Source: Notamacropus eugenii (lineage: Eukaryota > Chordata > Mammalia > Diprotodontia > Macropodidae). Taken from it: a DNA stretch of 64,000 bases. A model generated the notes under the pieces. It made no database searches and was not told where the DNA came from. It was given only the letters and a program-made list of their open reading frames with translations. The stretch lies in the NCBI RefSeq assembly GCF_028372415.1, contig NC_092876.1:219529528-219593527 (forward strand). The letters are read 5' to 3'. Position numbers and translations under genes: made by a program. Positions 11,286 to 23,659 of the stretch are shown piece after piece (position 1 is the stretch's first letter; each line of letters starts with the position of its first letter).

Positions 11286-11760
11286 CAGCGCGCATGCATG
11301 CGTCCACATGGGCTCATAGGGAATTAAATTTCACCGAGGTGCAGAGCCAGCCAAGCCAGAGAACTGGATACGTTGCAGGTTCTTCTTCCCGGTGGGAGCT
11401 TTGGGGCGCTCAGCTGTACTAGGAAATCCACCATGGACTTTGCGAGCTCTCCCCCGAGGCTGGTCACGTGACCGCCATCTGGAATAGATGATAGTCTGCG
11501 GGGCACAGTCATTTGTACTGAGCTGTTTTCCCAGTGATGATGGGTGGTTATTTCATCAGGAAGGTATTTGAAGCGAAGGAATTGCTTGGCTCTTCTTCTT
11601 CCACAAGCCCCAGATTTTGCCTCCCCTCCTCCTCCCTGCCAAAGATATTCTAACTTTGTAAGACTTTTGGACACGGGAAGAATGGTAGTGGGTCTTTCGG
11701 TGCGCATGACAGCCCACCTCCCTGCTAGGATTCCACCTGGCCAAGGCTAATATAGAAACA
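11283..11760. promoter_or_regulatory. CpG-rich patch with E-box palindrome, possible regulatory element
   Basis: CpG dinucleotides are unusually common here for this AT-rich window (GGGCGCAGCGCGCATGCATG, CCCGGTGGG, GGGGCGCTC). At 11463-11472 lies the palindrome GTCACGTGAC (USF/MYC-type E-box), followed directly by CCGCCATCT (YY1-like, 11472-11480). No exon is recognisable. It lies about 6 kb beyond the end of RBMS1 and may be an enhancer or an unannotated promoter; this is inference. Confidence 0.35.
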
Positions 11761-12620
11761 TATGCTCAGTGAGGTATACTGGTGTGGTGGGGGGTGACGG
11801 GAGAGTCAGTCTTGACATGGATGGAGAGCCCCTTTTGTGTTGGACATTTGTGGGAAACTACAAAGATGCGAAATGTCCCAGTTTCTGACCTTGAGACACG
11901 TAACCATCTAATATATCACGGCTGGGGGGAAGGATTTTGGAAAGAGGAAACTGGAGAGGATGGAGAATCCAGAGAACTCACACTCACACTGCCCCCTTCA
12001 CCCCTTTCAGGTTTAGTTGATGCTGGTAAGGAGAGGCCGGGTTGGACAACCAGAATCATGGATTTTAAATACATGCCTGGGGGAAACTAGTAATGCTTCC
12101 TCAGGGCAGTCTTCTCTCAGTCCTCCTCCAACCCCAGCATTCCATCCAAGTAACATCATCCCAGTCTGTCCAACTCAGTGGCCAGCTTGGTTTCTGCGGG
12201 AATGAGAAGCAACCTTTTCAAAGGGGGTGGGGTGTTTATTGTCACAGTTGCCACAATTTCCCACAATAGTTGAACCTTGCTTCTGTAATAGAGGGGCTTC
12301 TGAGAAATGGAAAGAGGCTGAATTCTTGTTAAGCATATTATATGGTTTCTATTAACTTATCTGACCCATAAGGTCAGGGATCTTTTTGTTTCGGTTCCAG
12401 TGGATCTTTATTTTCCCAAAACTCCTAGCACTGGGGGAAAAAAGGCACTTTATGTTTGTTTATAGATCATTATCTGATAGGCTTATGGATGGAAAAAATT
12501 AAGCTGTAGCAGTGGCACCATTTAAAGAAATTGTCTTGCTTCACCTCAGTTTCTTGAACTGTAAAAATGAGCTCCAATCATATAATTCTGTGACAGAATA
12601 TAGGTGAATGTGTGTATATT
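11760..12620. other. Intergenic, no feature recognised
   Basis: Unique-looking sequence; no splice-bounded open frame or repeat that I recognise. Confidence 0.5.
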
Positions 12621-13165
12621 TACTTCCTGACCTATGATTTCATCAGCGTAGAGAATTCCTCTGAACTTCATGCTATCTCGTTTTTACCAGGCTCCACCCT
12701 TTAAACTGAGAAACTAAGCCATTCAACTCAAAAATTCTGAGGAAGAGTGCACAAGGACAATATAATTAATACTACCAACGACTTTGCAAAGGGTTGGTCA
12801 ATGGGCTACCCTACGTTCCAGTCACCAACCCTTTTTCTCTTTCCCACTCCCCAATGGCCCCAATATGTATGGTTTCTTCTATGAGAATATAATATCGTTG
12901 AGAGCAAGGACAGGTTCCCTATTTGCAAGGTTGGTGCTGAGCACACAGTGCTTCATTAACACTCATTCATTCATTCATTCCTAGAGCAGAAATTCTTTCT
13001 ACCAATGAAAGATCAGCAAGTCATTAGTAATTTAGAGAATTGCCTGAGGGTCCTCAGAGGTTTTGTGAAGATCTGAATGGTCCTGAGAGATTAGTTCAGT
13101 CACACAAATAACATGTCAGGCACAGGATTTCCTAATTCCCAGTCTGGTCTTCCACACACTCTATG
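12620..13165 (+). repeat. MIR-related SINE (family B), split by an L2-like tail
   Basis: CTATGATTTCATCAGCGTAG at 12632 and ACCAATGAAAGATCAGCAAG near 13000 are two halves of a unit seen intact at 37712-37920 and 38812-39060. Between them 12860-12985 has GAGAGCAAGGACAGGTTCCC and a CATTCATTCATTCATTC end, an L2-type 3' tail. Confidence 0.6.
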
Positions 13166-13177
13166 TTGCTCCTCATC

Positions 13178-13275
13178 TATATCTATATATATACATACAT
13201 ATGTATATATATACATATGTATATATAAATGTGTGTATACATATATACATGAGCGCATATATGTACACAAAGGTA
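13178..13275. repeat. TATA/ATAC microsatellite
   Basis: Imperfect ATATAC and ATGTAT units, highly self-complementary. Confidence 0.85.
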
Positions 13276-13449
13276 TCATATACATAGGATCTCCTAATTT
13301 ACTGGTTTTATGAAGTATAATCTTTTCTTCAAACATATTATACTTGTACCATTACTAGATTTTACATGCTAATTCAGGATGTGATAATCATACACAAATA
13401 CCCATTTCTTCTATCCCTGTGTGGCTATTCTACAGGTTCAGATCACAAC

Positions 13450-14520
13450 TAGTTTATGACTTAAGAAATGTCATAGGATCATAGATTTATAGATCACTGA
13501 ATCTAGCCCCCTTATCTTACAGATGAGGAAATTGAGGCACAGAAATTAAGTCACTTGCACAGGGTCACCTTGGCAGGGTCTAAGGGACCCACATTTTCCC
13601 AACTCCTAGCCAATAACGCTCCCTCTCAAAAACAAGAGTGACACACTTCTTAATATTGTGCAAGTGAATTTCCACATGTGGGGAAAATTTTATGGGTTAG
13701 CACAGCCCTGGAGCCTTGGCCAGGGAAGACCACCTTCCTAGTCCAGGTAAAGTCCTAGGGAGCTACCAGAGGCACATAAAGGTTAAGTTCCTTGCCTAGG
13801 GTCACATAGTTTAGAAACATGGGAGGGAGGATTTAAACTCAGATCTGACTCCAAACCAACCATACTATTCACTACTGCACAGGGTCTCTGATAATAAAAT
13901 GGGTACTATCTTTCTGACAGTGAGGAAACAGTTAATTTGCAGGGTCAGTATTCAATTCATTTCAATGATTATTAATGATCTCCTGTATCTGTGTGAACTG
14001 GATCATATGACCATAGTGTCTGAGGCTTGGAACTGGAAGTGACCTTAGAGGACATTAAATCCAGCACCCTTATTTTACAGATGAGGAAGCTGAGATACAG
14101 GGAGGTTGTGAATTGCCCTCGGTCACTTAGCTAGTGTCCGAGGAAGAATTTGAACTCCGTTCTCCCTGAGTCCTGGTATAGCACTCCATCCATTCTACCA
14201 CTTGGCTATAAGGGGAAACATAGATAACACATTGTTATCTCTCCTTCTTAGAATTTATAGTCTAGTAAGGAGATAAGACAAACACAACAGTAATATGTTA
14301 TTACAAATACATTAGAAATCTGTAACATTCACAGAATCATAGATTAAAGCTGGCAGGACATTAAGGTCATCCAACCCACTTCTCTCACTTTACAGATGAC
14401 AAAACTGAGGCTCTGAAAGATTCTATGCCTTACTAAGGGTCACACAGATATTAAATGGCTGAGCCAGGATGTGAACACAGCTCCTCAGATTCCAGATGCA
14501 GTGATCTTCACACTGTAAAT
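13450..14520 (-). repeat. Cluster of MIR/marsupial SINE copies, minus strand
   Basis: Four reversed copies: about 13460-13625 (TTACAGATGAGGAAATTGAG), 13690-13900 (GGTTAAGTTCCTTGCCTAGG), 14000-14215 (TTTTACAGATGAGGAAGCTG) and 14330-14515 (TTTACAGATGACAAAACTGA). A short family A piece lies at 14220-14330 (AATTTATAGTCTAGTAAGGA). Confidence 0.75.
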
Positions 14521-15325
14521 CAAGCTTAAAGGTAATCATTGGTGGAGGTTCTAAAAATGTTTCATTAAGGTGGCATTTGATTTGGATATAGTGGCAAGGG
14601 TCAGGCCTTAATGATACACATTTTGTATTACTCAAGTCTAATTTTCCCCCTCAGTCTACTTGCACCAACAGGTGCTTTCTCGTCTTTACTCTTTTCCAGC
14701 TGTTTCATGTTTGCTGGTACTTTTTACCGCTTATTTCAGTTGTTTTATGTATCTCAATTAAGAACTTTGTGTTTGATTTTCCAGCTATGTTCTTTTGGTA
14801 TAGTAGATATAGTAGAAAAATCATTGGTTCGAAGACTGACATTGTCTGAGTGAGCCTGGAATGGCTCCTTAAATCTTTGTATTTTTTTAAAAAAATATGT
14901 AAAATGGAAATGTTACTTCCACTACATACATGATAGCACTGTAATCCTTAAAGCATTATATCAATGCGAAATGTTCACTGTTGCATAGTAAGAATTTAGA
15001 TGGGGATAGGCGTCATTAAGGTGTCTCATCCATGTGGCTCTGGGAAAACTAGGAAAGTTCTGGGTGGACTGCATCCAGTTTTGCTGCCTTAGCTCAAAAC
15101 TTAGCTGTACCTAGAATGATTAGTGTTCTGATTTTTTCCTTGAGTTTTATCTCATAGATTTAGTAAGCAAGAGACAAGGAGAGTAATTCTTCCTTTAGGC
15201 ATTTATTCTAACCATTTTACAGAACAGCAGAAATATCCAACTCACAATCCACTCCTGCTTCCCATAACTCCACTATCTTAGCATATTAAAAAGTGTTTTT
15301 AAGTAATCTGAGGATTATATTTTTG
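14520..15325. other. Intergenic, no gene recognised
   Basis: A short family A-like stretch near 14555-14605; otherwise unique AT-rich sequence. Confidence 0.45.
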
Positions 15326-15329
15326 CATA

Positions 15330-15565
15330 GCAGTGCTGTTGTTCAGTTGTGTCTGATTCTTTGTGACCCCGTTGACCATACCATCAATGGAGTTTTCTTG
15401 GCAAAGATATTAGAATGGCTTGCCATTTCCTTCTTCAATGGATTAAGGCAAACAGAGGTTAAGTGACTTGCCATGGTCACACAGCTAATAAGAGTCAGAG
15501 GCTGGCTTTGAATTTAGGTCTCCCTGATTCCAGGTCCAGCACTCCATCCAATGAGCCAGTATGTA
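15330..15565 (-). repeat. tRNA-derived marsupial SINE
   Basis: Read in reverse: the 3' part CTTTGTGACCCCGTTGACCA with TTTTCTTGGCAAAGATATTA is the complement of the CAAGAAAACCCCAAATGGGG unit seen at 43190. The body is AGTGACTTGCCATGGTCACA and the head lies near 15540. Full-length copy. Confidence 0.85.
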
Positions 15566-16480
15566 ACACATAGTTTTAAAGGGAGGATGAGAGTGGCAAT
15601 GACATAAACTATTATTCACCATGCTTTGAAGCTAACACCACTGGAATCAATTGCCTAGAAATTAATATGTGAGCTTTCAGAGTTGGTACAGTAGCATACC
15701 TCAGAATAACCTAAAAGAAGCACCTTTGAAGAAAGATCTGATTTTCTTTTGCTGCCAGTGCAATTAGGTAGCTGAGTCAGATTTAGGGGCATAAACATTC
15801 TGAATCCAAAAAAACATCTGAGTAAACTAAACAGTTGTCACCTGTGTTCTGGCATTCTGGATGTCCTCTTTCCATACTCCATGCTACTGCTCATTTAGAG
15901 AATTTATAAATAAATCATAGTACTAGTATCTCACACTCAGTCAATTTAACAGGTAATAAATCCAGAATCAATCTCATGCCATCTGTTTTTTTCCCCAATG
16001 TTTGCAATTATTGAAGAATTTTTCTGCTAAATATCAGGTTAATTACAAATAGGGGCAGCAAATCACTGTTGGCTAATAAAACCACTTTCTGTTATTTATG
16101 AAAATACAAATGCGTGGCATTTTCAATGTTTTCCCTTGCAGTACGTGCAAAGGGTTTTGGAATTTAAGTAGCCAATGGTAGAGAAAGTTTGCAGTCTCTA
16201 TTTAAGTGATACCAAACTTAGGTGTTCTGAGACCTGTACTAACATAGTAGATACATACATGAGTTAATTGCAGTTTTATAGAAACAGAAAACCTAAATAG
16301 TAAAAGCAGATGGTACATACGTTATTTTAGTACAACGGGCTAGTGATTTTCCAGGTATGTAGCTGGTTATTCTAAGCAGTCTGTGTCATCATTTGCCCCC
16401 AAGTGGTTAAGATCATTCACCCATCCTGTGCCAGTGTAAAAAATTAAGTTCTTCAGAGGATGCTGTCCCCTACACCTTTA
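15566..16480. other. Intergenic, no feature recognised
   Basis: Unique AT-rich sequence without repeats or exons that I can identify. Confidence 0.45.
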
Positions 16481-16655
16481 GGTCATCTCCACTTGTCCTG
16501 TTCTATGTCTTATCACTGGACCAGATGGTTCTGGGGAAGAAAATGAGGCTGGTGACTTTGTACAGCCCTTCCTCACTTCAATTCACTTGCATGTCATGGT
16601 ATCACCTTCCTGATGTCACAGTCCTCTTCAAGAATGAAATACAAGCAACAACAAA
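16480..16655 (+). repeat. Family C SINE, 3' fragment
   Basis: GTCATCTCCACTTGTCCTGT, AATGAGGCTGGTGACTTTGT, CTTGCATGTCATGGTATCAC and an ATACAAGCAACAACAAAG tail match the right half of the element at 1713-2275. Confidence 0.75.
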
Positions 16656-16739
16656 GAAATGCTTTGAGCTTCAATGAAGGAACTTAGCAGAGGTTTCATA
16701 TGCAATTCTCATTAATGGAAATATTAAAAGTGAAAGTTC

Positions 16740-16868
16740 CTCTACTTCTACAAGCCCAGCTATATTCCTTACCTTTGTCACACTGCTTTCTTCCTTACTT
16801 CCTCTACTCACATAGTGCCTAGCACACAGTATGTGCTTGATAAATGCTTGTTTCTTCCTTTTTTTAAC
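16740..16868 (+). repeat. L2-type 3' tail
   Basis: ATAGTGCCTAGCACACAGTA followed by TGCTTGATAAATGCTTGTTT. Confidence 0.6.
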
Positions 16869-17860
16869 CAAATGTAGTTATCTACATGACAACTCTTGGG
16901 AGGTTGAAAATTAATACTAGGCAATTGTGCCAAAGTATTTCATCTTAGAGTAAAACTGACTATTGTTTTTTATTTCATCCCATACCTCAGCATACCTACC
17001 TTTAAGAACTAGTTCCTAACCAAAATATGAGGGAAAGTTCTAGAAGTTGTCCTTTGAAAACACGTAAGAATTAATAATTCCTTTTTTATAAGAAAAGGAC
17101 TAAATATAGAAGTAAATGCTGTGGTTCTTCTTTTGTCCAAATTCCATAAGCAAGTAGGCTTGAGACAGCAAAGTGGACCTTGGTACATACAATACAAGCC
17201 AATCAGAGAGGCAGGGGTGGGGCAGAATATATAACGCTGATCTTCATATAACTAATTGCTTTGTTCCCTATGAGGCCTTATTTAATTTTAGTGCCTAGGA
17301 CTCCATGACTGCAGAGTAAAAATATAAACAAGAACCAAAATAGCTGAAAGGCAATGAGAAAAAATGAAGGGCTTAGGTCCCTGATCCTCAATAATTGATA
17401 GCTGGCAATATGATGATTAATGGGAGACATCAGTTACCCAGTTTACCAAAGAAAGGGTGAGTGGGCTAATTTACAACAGACAACTAATGACTCAGATAGC
17501 AAGAAGGAAGTAACAACATTTCCAGTTTCCTCCCCTAATAGGTAGCTCATATACAATCTGCTATATCTGCCATCATGACTCAGACCCACCTTAGGCTATG
17601 GGTGACTGATGTTTTCCTTGCATTGATGAGTTATTTTGGTGATGTGGACTCACTCTGCCTTAGTTAAGAAACTGGAGTTTCTCTTTCTTGCCTGTGAAAT
17701 TATTTGCCAATTAATATGATTAACTTATTAAAGAAAATACATTTTTGGGCTTTAATTAAGCCCTATAAAATTCAAATCATTTTGAAACCAATTCTTTTCT
17801 TGAAGAGAAGGGAAATAAAATAGAGGTACATTTAATAACCTGCTTCAAAACACTGGAGAG
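16869..17860. other. Downstream flank of RBMS1, no feature recognised
   Basis: Unique AT-rich sequence between the last repeat and the RBMS1 poly(A) region. Confidence 0.5.
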
Positions 17861-17891
17861 AAAAAAAAAAGACAAACATTTTCAGATCTTT

Positions 17892-17897
17892 TTTATT
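17892..17897 (-). terminator. RBMS1: Distal poly(A) signal of RBMS1 (AATAAA)
   Basis: TTTATT on the plus strand reads AATAAA in the transcript. It is followed 15-35 bases downstream by a GU/U-rich element (TGTTTGTCTTTTTTTTTT, 17861-17878), the usual arrangement of a mammalian cleavage site. It marks the end of the repeat-free UTR block. Confidence 0.75.
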
Positions 17898-18212
17898 CAA
17901 AAGTTTTTCAAAAGAAATTAAACAGAAAAAGCTGACAATCTAATCAAATTTACAGTTCAAAAATGTCTTTTGGCGTTTAACAACAAGTCCTAGGAAACAA
18001 AACTACAGAGTTATCTTGAACCGGACAAATAAGTTACCACTGGCAAGTTTGTGGCACTAGTAAAACAAAAATAAAAAATTAACTCTCTTGATCATATAGA
18101 TATCTCTATGAAAATCTTTTTTTTCAATCTGTACAAAAGGTCTTTCTTCATAAATTAATTTTTTTTATAATTTAATGGCTGTCTACTATGTGATGTTTAC
18201 TGATTATTTCTT

Positions 18213-18220
18213 TATGTACA
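18213..18220 (-). promoter_or_regulatory. Pumilio-type site UGUACAUA in RBMS1 3' UTR
   Basis: The transcript sense reads UGUACAUA, an exact match to the Pumilio consensus UGUANAUA, about 320 nt before the distal poly(A) signal. Short motifs recur by chance; placement inside a probably conserved UTR makes it plausible only. Confidence 0.35.
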
Positions 18221-19758
18221 GAGGTTATGTTTCCCAAATCTTACCCAGACGAGTATGGCACTTAGTTCAGACACTCCTAGCAGCAGATCTTCCCTTCTTC
18301 CAACAGAGCTATCTAATGTTTTTCTGCCTTAACTAATGCAAAAGTATCAAGTAGTGAGAGATCCAGGTTTGCAAATATACCGGATACAGGGAAGGAAGGA
18401 AGGTGCTGCAGGAAGTCTGGACTTTTACAAAGCAGTAATATTCCAGGGAGCATAGAACCAATAATACCACAACTTAAAAAAAAAAAAAAAAAAAAAACGA
18501 AAAACAAAAAACCAAAAAAAAAAAACAAAACACATTTCTCTTATGACTATGTAATTCACTAGAATCTATACTTCTCAGAGCAGCAATTACTTTTGAAACT
18601 ATGAAATGTCACCGACATCTATACTCAAATACACGCATAAAATTTAAAAACTAAAAAATACTTGAAAGAAATAACTGCTTAGTCCTAGCTCCTGAGCTAG
18701 GAGGATTTGGTCTGTGGAAACAGGGAGGGCCAGCAACCTGTCCCAGTATAAAAGGAAATAAACTTTGAGGTAGATAACTGATCATACACAGCTGACCAGA
18801 CAAGTACACAGTTTTGGAAGACAACTTAATTTATCATTGTTTTTTTTTAAAATGTATGTAATTGTAATAAAAAGAGCTTTAATAACAGTGAATTATCTAA
18901 TATGTAAAGTAGAAAATAACTGTGTATTTATGAATCAGGAATTTCATAGTTTCAAAATTGGTTTTCTTTACACTTAACACTTGTAGTGATGATGTAAAGC
19001 GTGGCACTGCTTGGATCCAAGTCTTCCTTCATGCTTTTTGTGTCCATACATCAATTAAAATTATAAAACCTAAATGTAAATGTACAAAAAAGGCACATTC
19101 TCCTAACCGCAAACTGGTCCGGCAAAAATAAAGAGTACAGAAGATGTAATGCTGAGACAAATCAGAGTTATTGGTTACTGGCTCTTTGGTCTTTGGTAAA
19201 GTTACCTTTAAAAGTGCCAAGTCATTTTTTTTTAAATTTACCTAATATAGAGAGCTAGTATCCAATCATTTATGCTCTTACTCACATCTCAGCTCATGTT
19301 TGAAAATAAATCCTTTACTTTTAGCTTTTGCCATTTTGCTGCAATAGCAACATTTTCGGTTTGCTCGATCTCAGGCATCACCCTCATTCTAAAGCACTAT
19401 CATTAGTAGAAAGAAAGGACAAAACATTCCGTGATTCCCCACCCACCCCACCCCCACTCCCTCTGCTACCTACACTAAAACTAGAACATCAAGTTAGGTT
19501 TTTTCTTTTCTGAAAAAAAGGCAAAAAAGATTTACATTGCATCATACAGCAGATTTTCTAAATCAGTCAAACTACCAGAGGAAACTGTTGGCATATGGCC
19601 TTACAAACAATTTATCCTATTAAAATCTCCCTAGTCAGAAAATGTGTTTCACACAAAACATTTTTCCCCCCTCTTGCATTTCACTACCTTACACATTATG
19701 TGAAAAATCATTAAAAACACCTACTACACATTTAAAAAAAGCCAAATTTTCAGCAACT

Positions 19759-19764
19759 TTTATT
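19759..19764 (-). terminator. RBMS1: Possible proximal poly(A) signal in RBMS1 3' UTR
   Basis: A second AATAAA in the transcript sense about 715 nt into the terminal exon, followed by a U-rich run (TTTTTTT near 19735). It would give a short-UTR isoform lacking the Pumilio site and the U23 tract. Signal seen; use not demonstrated. Confidence 0.4.
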
Positions 19765-22699
19765 GACTACCTTTTAAAAGCCCTATGCTGCTGTTTTACA
19801 AGGCATAGTAGACCAGTTCATTTGGTCAAAGCATTCTACATCATTAGTTTGGACTAACTTTTACTGAAACAGCTACAGCATTGAAAGATTTAAGGCAAAT
19901 TGGAATTGATAGAAAAAGATAAGACACTTCACAAACTACGTTCAAAGAAAAACAGAGAGCTAAGAAAACGGACACTGTGACTGTAACACACAGCACTACA
20001 GCGACATTCACACTGCAAGCACAGAACATCAGTTTTTGATGTTTGACTACTTTAAACTTCAGAAAACCCATTTCATACAATTTAAAAAAACAAAAAAGAA
20101 ATAAAACACAAAAAAATGAACAAAACACAAAATTTGGTCATGCACATGAAGGAGTCTTCGTGGTCTTTGTGCATTCCCAGAAAATTGTTTTCTTTTTTTT
20201 TTCTTTTTTTTTTTGCATCATAACACTTGATAAAAACTTTTTTTTTTTTTACTAAAATAAACCTGTTCAGGGGAACAGCTACTAGATGAATTTAAGGATT
20301 TTTATGCACCTTATAGAACTTATAGCAAAAATAGTTTTAGTTGATTTCATTATAAATAACGTTTTCAAGAACCTGTGCAAAACTGTCAATAATTTCTAAA
20401 GCACAATTGATCAGAAAAATCCATGATTGTTTCAGCCTTCACACCCTTCTTCAGGTAAGGACACTCCTCTATACATCTGGAAGAGAAAAGTCAAAGAAAG
20501 AAAAAGGAGAATTGCTTTGTAGATTTGATAAAGTATAAAACCAAGTGTTTAACCTGTTTCTCATAAAAAAACACAATTTGGGAAAAAGTCATGCATTTCA
20601 GGCATGGGGGATTAACTGGACAAAGGAAAACCAATTTCAGAGTTAAGGATACCATCATTGGGTAAACCTCTAATTTCTCTTATTTAAAATCCTGGGCTGG
20701 TTAGAAACAGTCTTTCCCCTCTCACCAAACATGAAGCACTCATGGAGGGCTTTAGAGATCAAGTGTAATATAATGAAAACACAAAAGTCAGTGCAAATCA
20801 AAAACTGAGGTGTCAGGTGCTCCACACAGCTTACATTTTATTATAACCTATTATGTTGGAAAGTAACATGTCAGGTAGAATTATTTGCCCCCAAGTGCAC
20901 TTTGTCAACTTTACCTATAGATCTATGATACTATAATCAGAAGCTACCTGGCTACACTGAGTTTGGAATACACAACCTTCAAGGTCTTGCCCAAGGCTGT
21001 TTATAATTGACTTGTTGTTACATGTAGTTAAGTTTGCAATGTAACATTTTAAAAATCAGTGTAGATTTGATGTACTGATCACTACGATGGCATAGAATAT
21101 GTGTAATGTTCTCTGCCAGTCAACTACACAAAGCCATATAATGTATTGAGTGATTTCTTCTGCTGTATGTGAAATGAGTTGTACATGTTACATGAAACAA
21201 AAAATATTGACAGATTAGTAATGAATGTAATTTTTTTACCTCTAGAAATAAGAGAGGGAGTTAGACGTATGGCAACCTAAATAATCTGATGCACAGAGAT
21301 TCCACATGAGCTCAACTAAACTGTTATTCAACAATTCTGCCTCACTCCTGCTCTTCAGTAGAAATGGTTGAAGCAATTTTTTTGAATAAATCTATCTTCC
21401 TAAATCTGATGTTTAGTGCCAAGCAGGTGACCCTGGGAGTTTTGAAGGCCAGAGTGAAAAACCTAGCAGGTTCCATCAAACTGCAAAGACTTCAAGTTAA
21501 AGGCCAATAAGTAAATGATTAATAAATGCTTATTTATTAAGACTGATTATATGTCTGCTCTTAGAGATCAGACTATGATCCATCACCAAATGGTTTACTA
21601 CCAGAGAATGAGTTTTTTTTTGTGACAGCAACCTATCATAACTTTTATGTACCCACAGTGACTAGTGCAGATTGGAGGAAAAACTGCAAGAAGGGACTAA
21701 TAATGAAACAATTATTTTATCATTAAAAAACAATTTCCCTCATCTATAGGAAGAGGGAATGTACTTGAGATTTCACTGATATATGGAACTAATCAGTGGT
21801 GAGGAAACTCCTTTTAGTAATGCAGGTTGCCAACTTCTTTTCAACTTATAATTTTAGGGTGTTACTACCTAGAGCACTGAGAGGTTAATATACATGCCAG
21901 GTTCATATAATAAGAGGCAGGACTTCAACTAGTTCTTTTTGACTCTGAGGCCATTTCTCTACTATATCGTGTTGTTTTATTTTACTAACGGCATTCTTAA
22001 TTTATGATCTTCTCCTAATGACCAACAAACAGAGGAACTAAATATAACCATAATGACACCATCAATATAGGCAAAAGACAAAGAAGTTGTAGCTAAACTA
22101 AAGGTTCTCTAAAGGTTCTAAAAGAATTGGTTTAAATGTAGGTTCAAAGGTGACATGAAATGTCATTTCAAGGCATGCTTAGTTATCTCATCTTATAATG
22201 CATATTATAGACTTAATCAAACCAGTGATCATAAAATTAATTGCTGCTTATATGCCAGTCAGTGGTAGACACTAAAGAGAGAGCAAGATTCTTTAAAGAA
22301 CTTGACAAGATCCTCTGAACCAAGAAGGTATATAATGCAGTATCAGGCGACTGGAATTGTCTGAGCAACTTGGATAACAACAAAGACCAGGATGGAATAT
22401 ATTGGTTGCACTGGAGTAGGAAAGAAAACTCACTAAACCTTATGTTGGTTGATAATGCAATGCTTCCTCCAAGAAGAAAGTTGGGAGGAATTTAATGTGG
22501 TGAACACTGACCATATTAGAAAATATAAAACTTATTTTGTCTCAATAGGCAGTGAACAATTAAAAGTGGTAAAGCTTTTTCAGCTTGTTAGAACCTGATA
22601 GATTAGAAAGTAAAAAACTAGTATCAAAATAAGAATAATACTATCAGATAGATATTACTATTATAGATAATACTATCAGAAAGGGGACTGATTAAGAGC

Positions 22700-22830
22700 A
22701 TGTGTATATATCTATCTAGACACATATATGTGTGTAATACTGATGTAAAATATAAACATTATTTTTTGTGTGTATACATATAAATATGTATGTATATACC
22801 TATCCTGAGAAAGAGAAAGAGAGGGAGGGA
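22700..22830. repeat. TATG-rich microsatellite with GA run
   Basis: Imperfect ATATATGTGTGT units and a GAGAAAGAGAAAGAGAGGGA run. Confidence 0.8.
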
Positions 22831-23219
22831 GAGAGAGAAAACATTGCTTTTGCAGGAATGTTTTGCTTGACTATATTTGTCACTTGTTTTCTTTCTTTTC
22901 TGAATCAAGAAAGAGATGGAAGGGAGAGAAAGTAGACTTTGGCTAGTTAAGATAAAATAAAGACATTTATTGTATCATCATTTCTTAGTGCACTTTATCT
23001 GCTCCTGAATAGATCACTGAGCATCCTAATCTACCCTCCATCAGCAAACACTCCATCTTCTATAAGGGAGAAAGGACAACATGGTTTGGAAACAAATTAG
23101 TGAGCAAAGATGATGAAGGAAGATGATGATGGAAGACTATGAATGGTACTATCTGTGAAAACAAAAATGGAGGAGAACAAGAAGAGCCAACAGAAACCTT
23201 GGTAAGAAATTTAGCTAAG

Positions 23220-23487
23220 CATGATGATGCTGATGATGATGACAACTAGCATTTATTTAATGATTTGAGGCTTACAAAAATACTTTACAAATATCTCATT
23301 TCATCCTCAAGACAATTGTTTGAGGAAGGTGCTGTTATTATTATACCCATTTTATAGGTTAGTAAACCAAGGCAAATAGAGATTAAGCAACTTTCCGCCC
23401 AGGGTCCCATAGCCAGTAATGTTTGAGGCAGGATAGAAACTCCAAATCTAGCACTCTATATCTACTGTGTCACCTAACTGCCTAGAG
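23220..23487 (-). repeat. MIR-type SINE, reversed
   Basis: ATGATGATGACAACTAGCAT, ATACTTTACAAATATCTCAT, GATTAAGCAACTTTCCGCCC, CACTCTATATCTACTGTGTC and CCTAACTGCCTAG, a whole reversed element. Confidence 0.75.
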
Positions 23488-23528
23488 CATTCTGAGAACA
23501 TGTAGGATGAGAGACTCTAAGAGAGCCT

Positions 23529-23631
23529 TTTTATAGTTGTCTATTTTAATTGATAATGAGGGAACTGCCCACATTCTCTTTCTATAGTTGTCTATTTTAA
23601 TTGATAGTGAGGGAGCTGCACACATTCTTGA
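23529..23631. repeat. 51-bp tandem duplication
   Basis: ATAGTTGTCTATTTTAATTG occurs at 23533 and again at 23584 with the flanking GAGGGA(A/G)CTGC(C/A)CACATTCT also repeated. Two units with few differences; a partial third (ATGAGGGAGTTGC) follows. Confidence 0.85.
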
Positions 23632-23659
23632 TACATGCTAATGAGGGAGTTGCAATGGA

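Larger units (their letters stand above)
17880..20476 (-). other. RBMS1: RBMS1 terminal exon, 3' UTR only
   Basis: The acceptor TCTTCCAG ends at 20477, followed by ATGTATAGAGGAGTGTCC. The sequence after it agrees with the start of the RBMS1 3' UTR as I know it. The exon contains no interspersed repeat that I recognise over about 2.6 kb, unlike the rest of the window, which fits selective constraint on a UTR. In the transcript sense it holds A-rich tracts near its start (20190-20250), a run of 23 U (18476-18498), AU-rich stretches and a Pumilio-type UGUACAUA site. The 3' end is set by the AATAAA at 17892-17897; the cleavage position is approximate. Confidence 0.85.

Noticed and set aside
10912..11422. 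Overlapping long open frames on both strands (up to about 130 codons)
   Set aside because: They are translations of (GT)n and (GA)n repeats, with Cys-Val, Thr-His, Ser-Leu or Arg-Glu alternation; no gene.
17000..17880. Possible further RBMS1 UTR beyond the AATAAA at 17892
   Set aside because: A good downstream U/GU-rich element follows the signal and no later strong signal was evident; end placed at about 17880.
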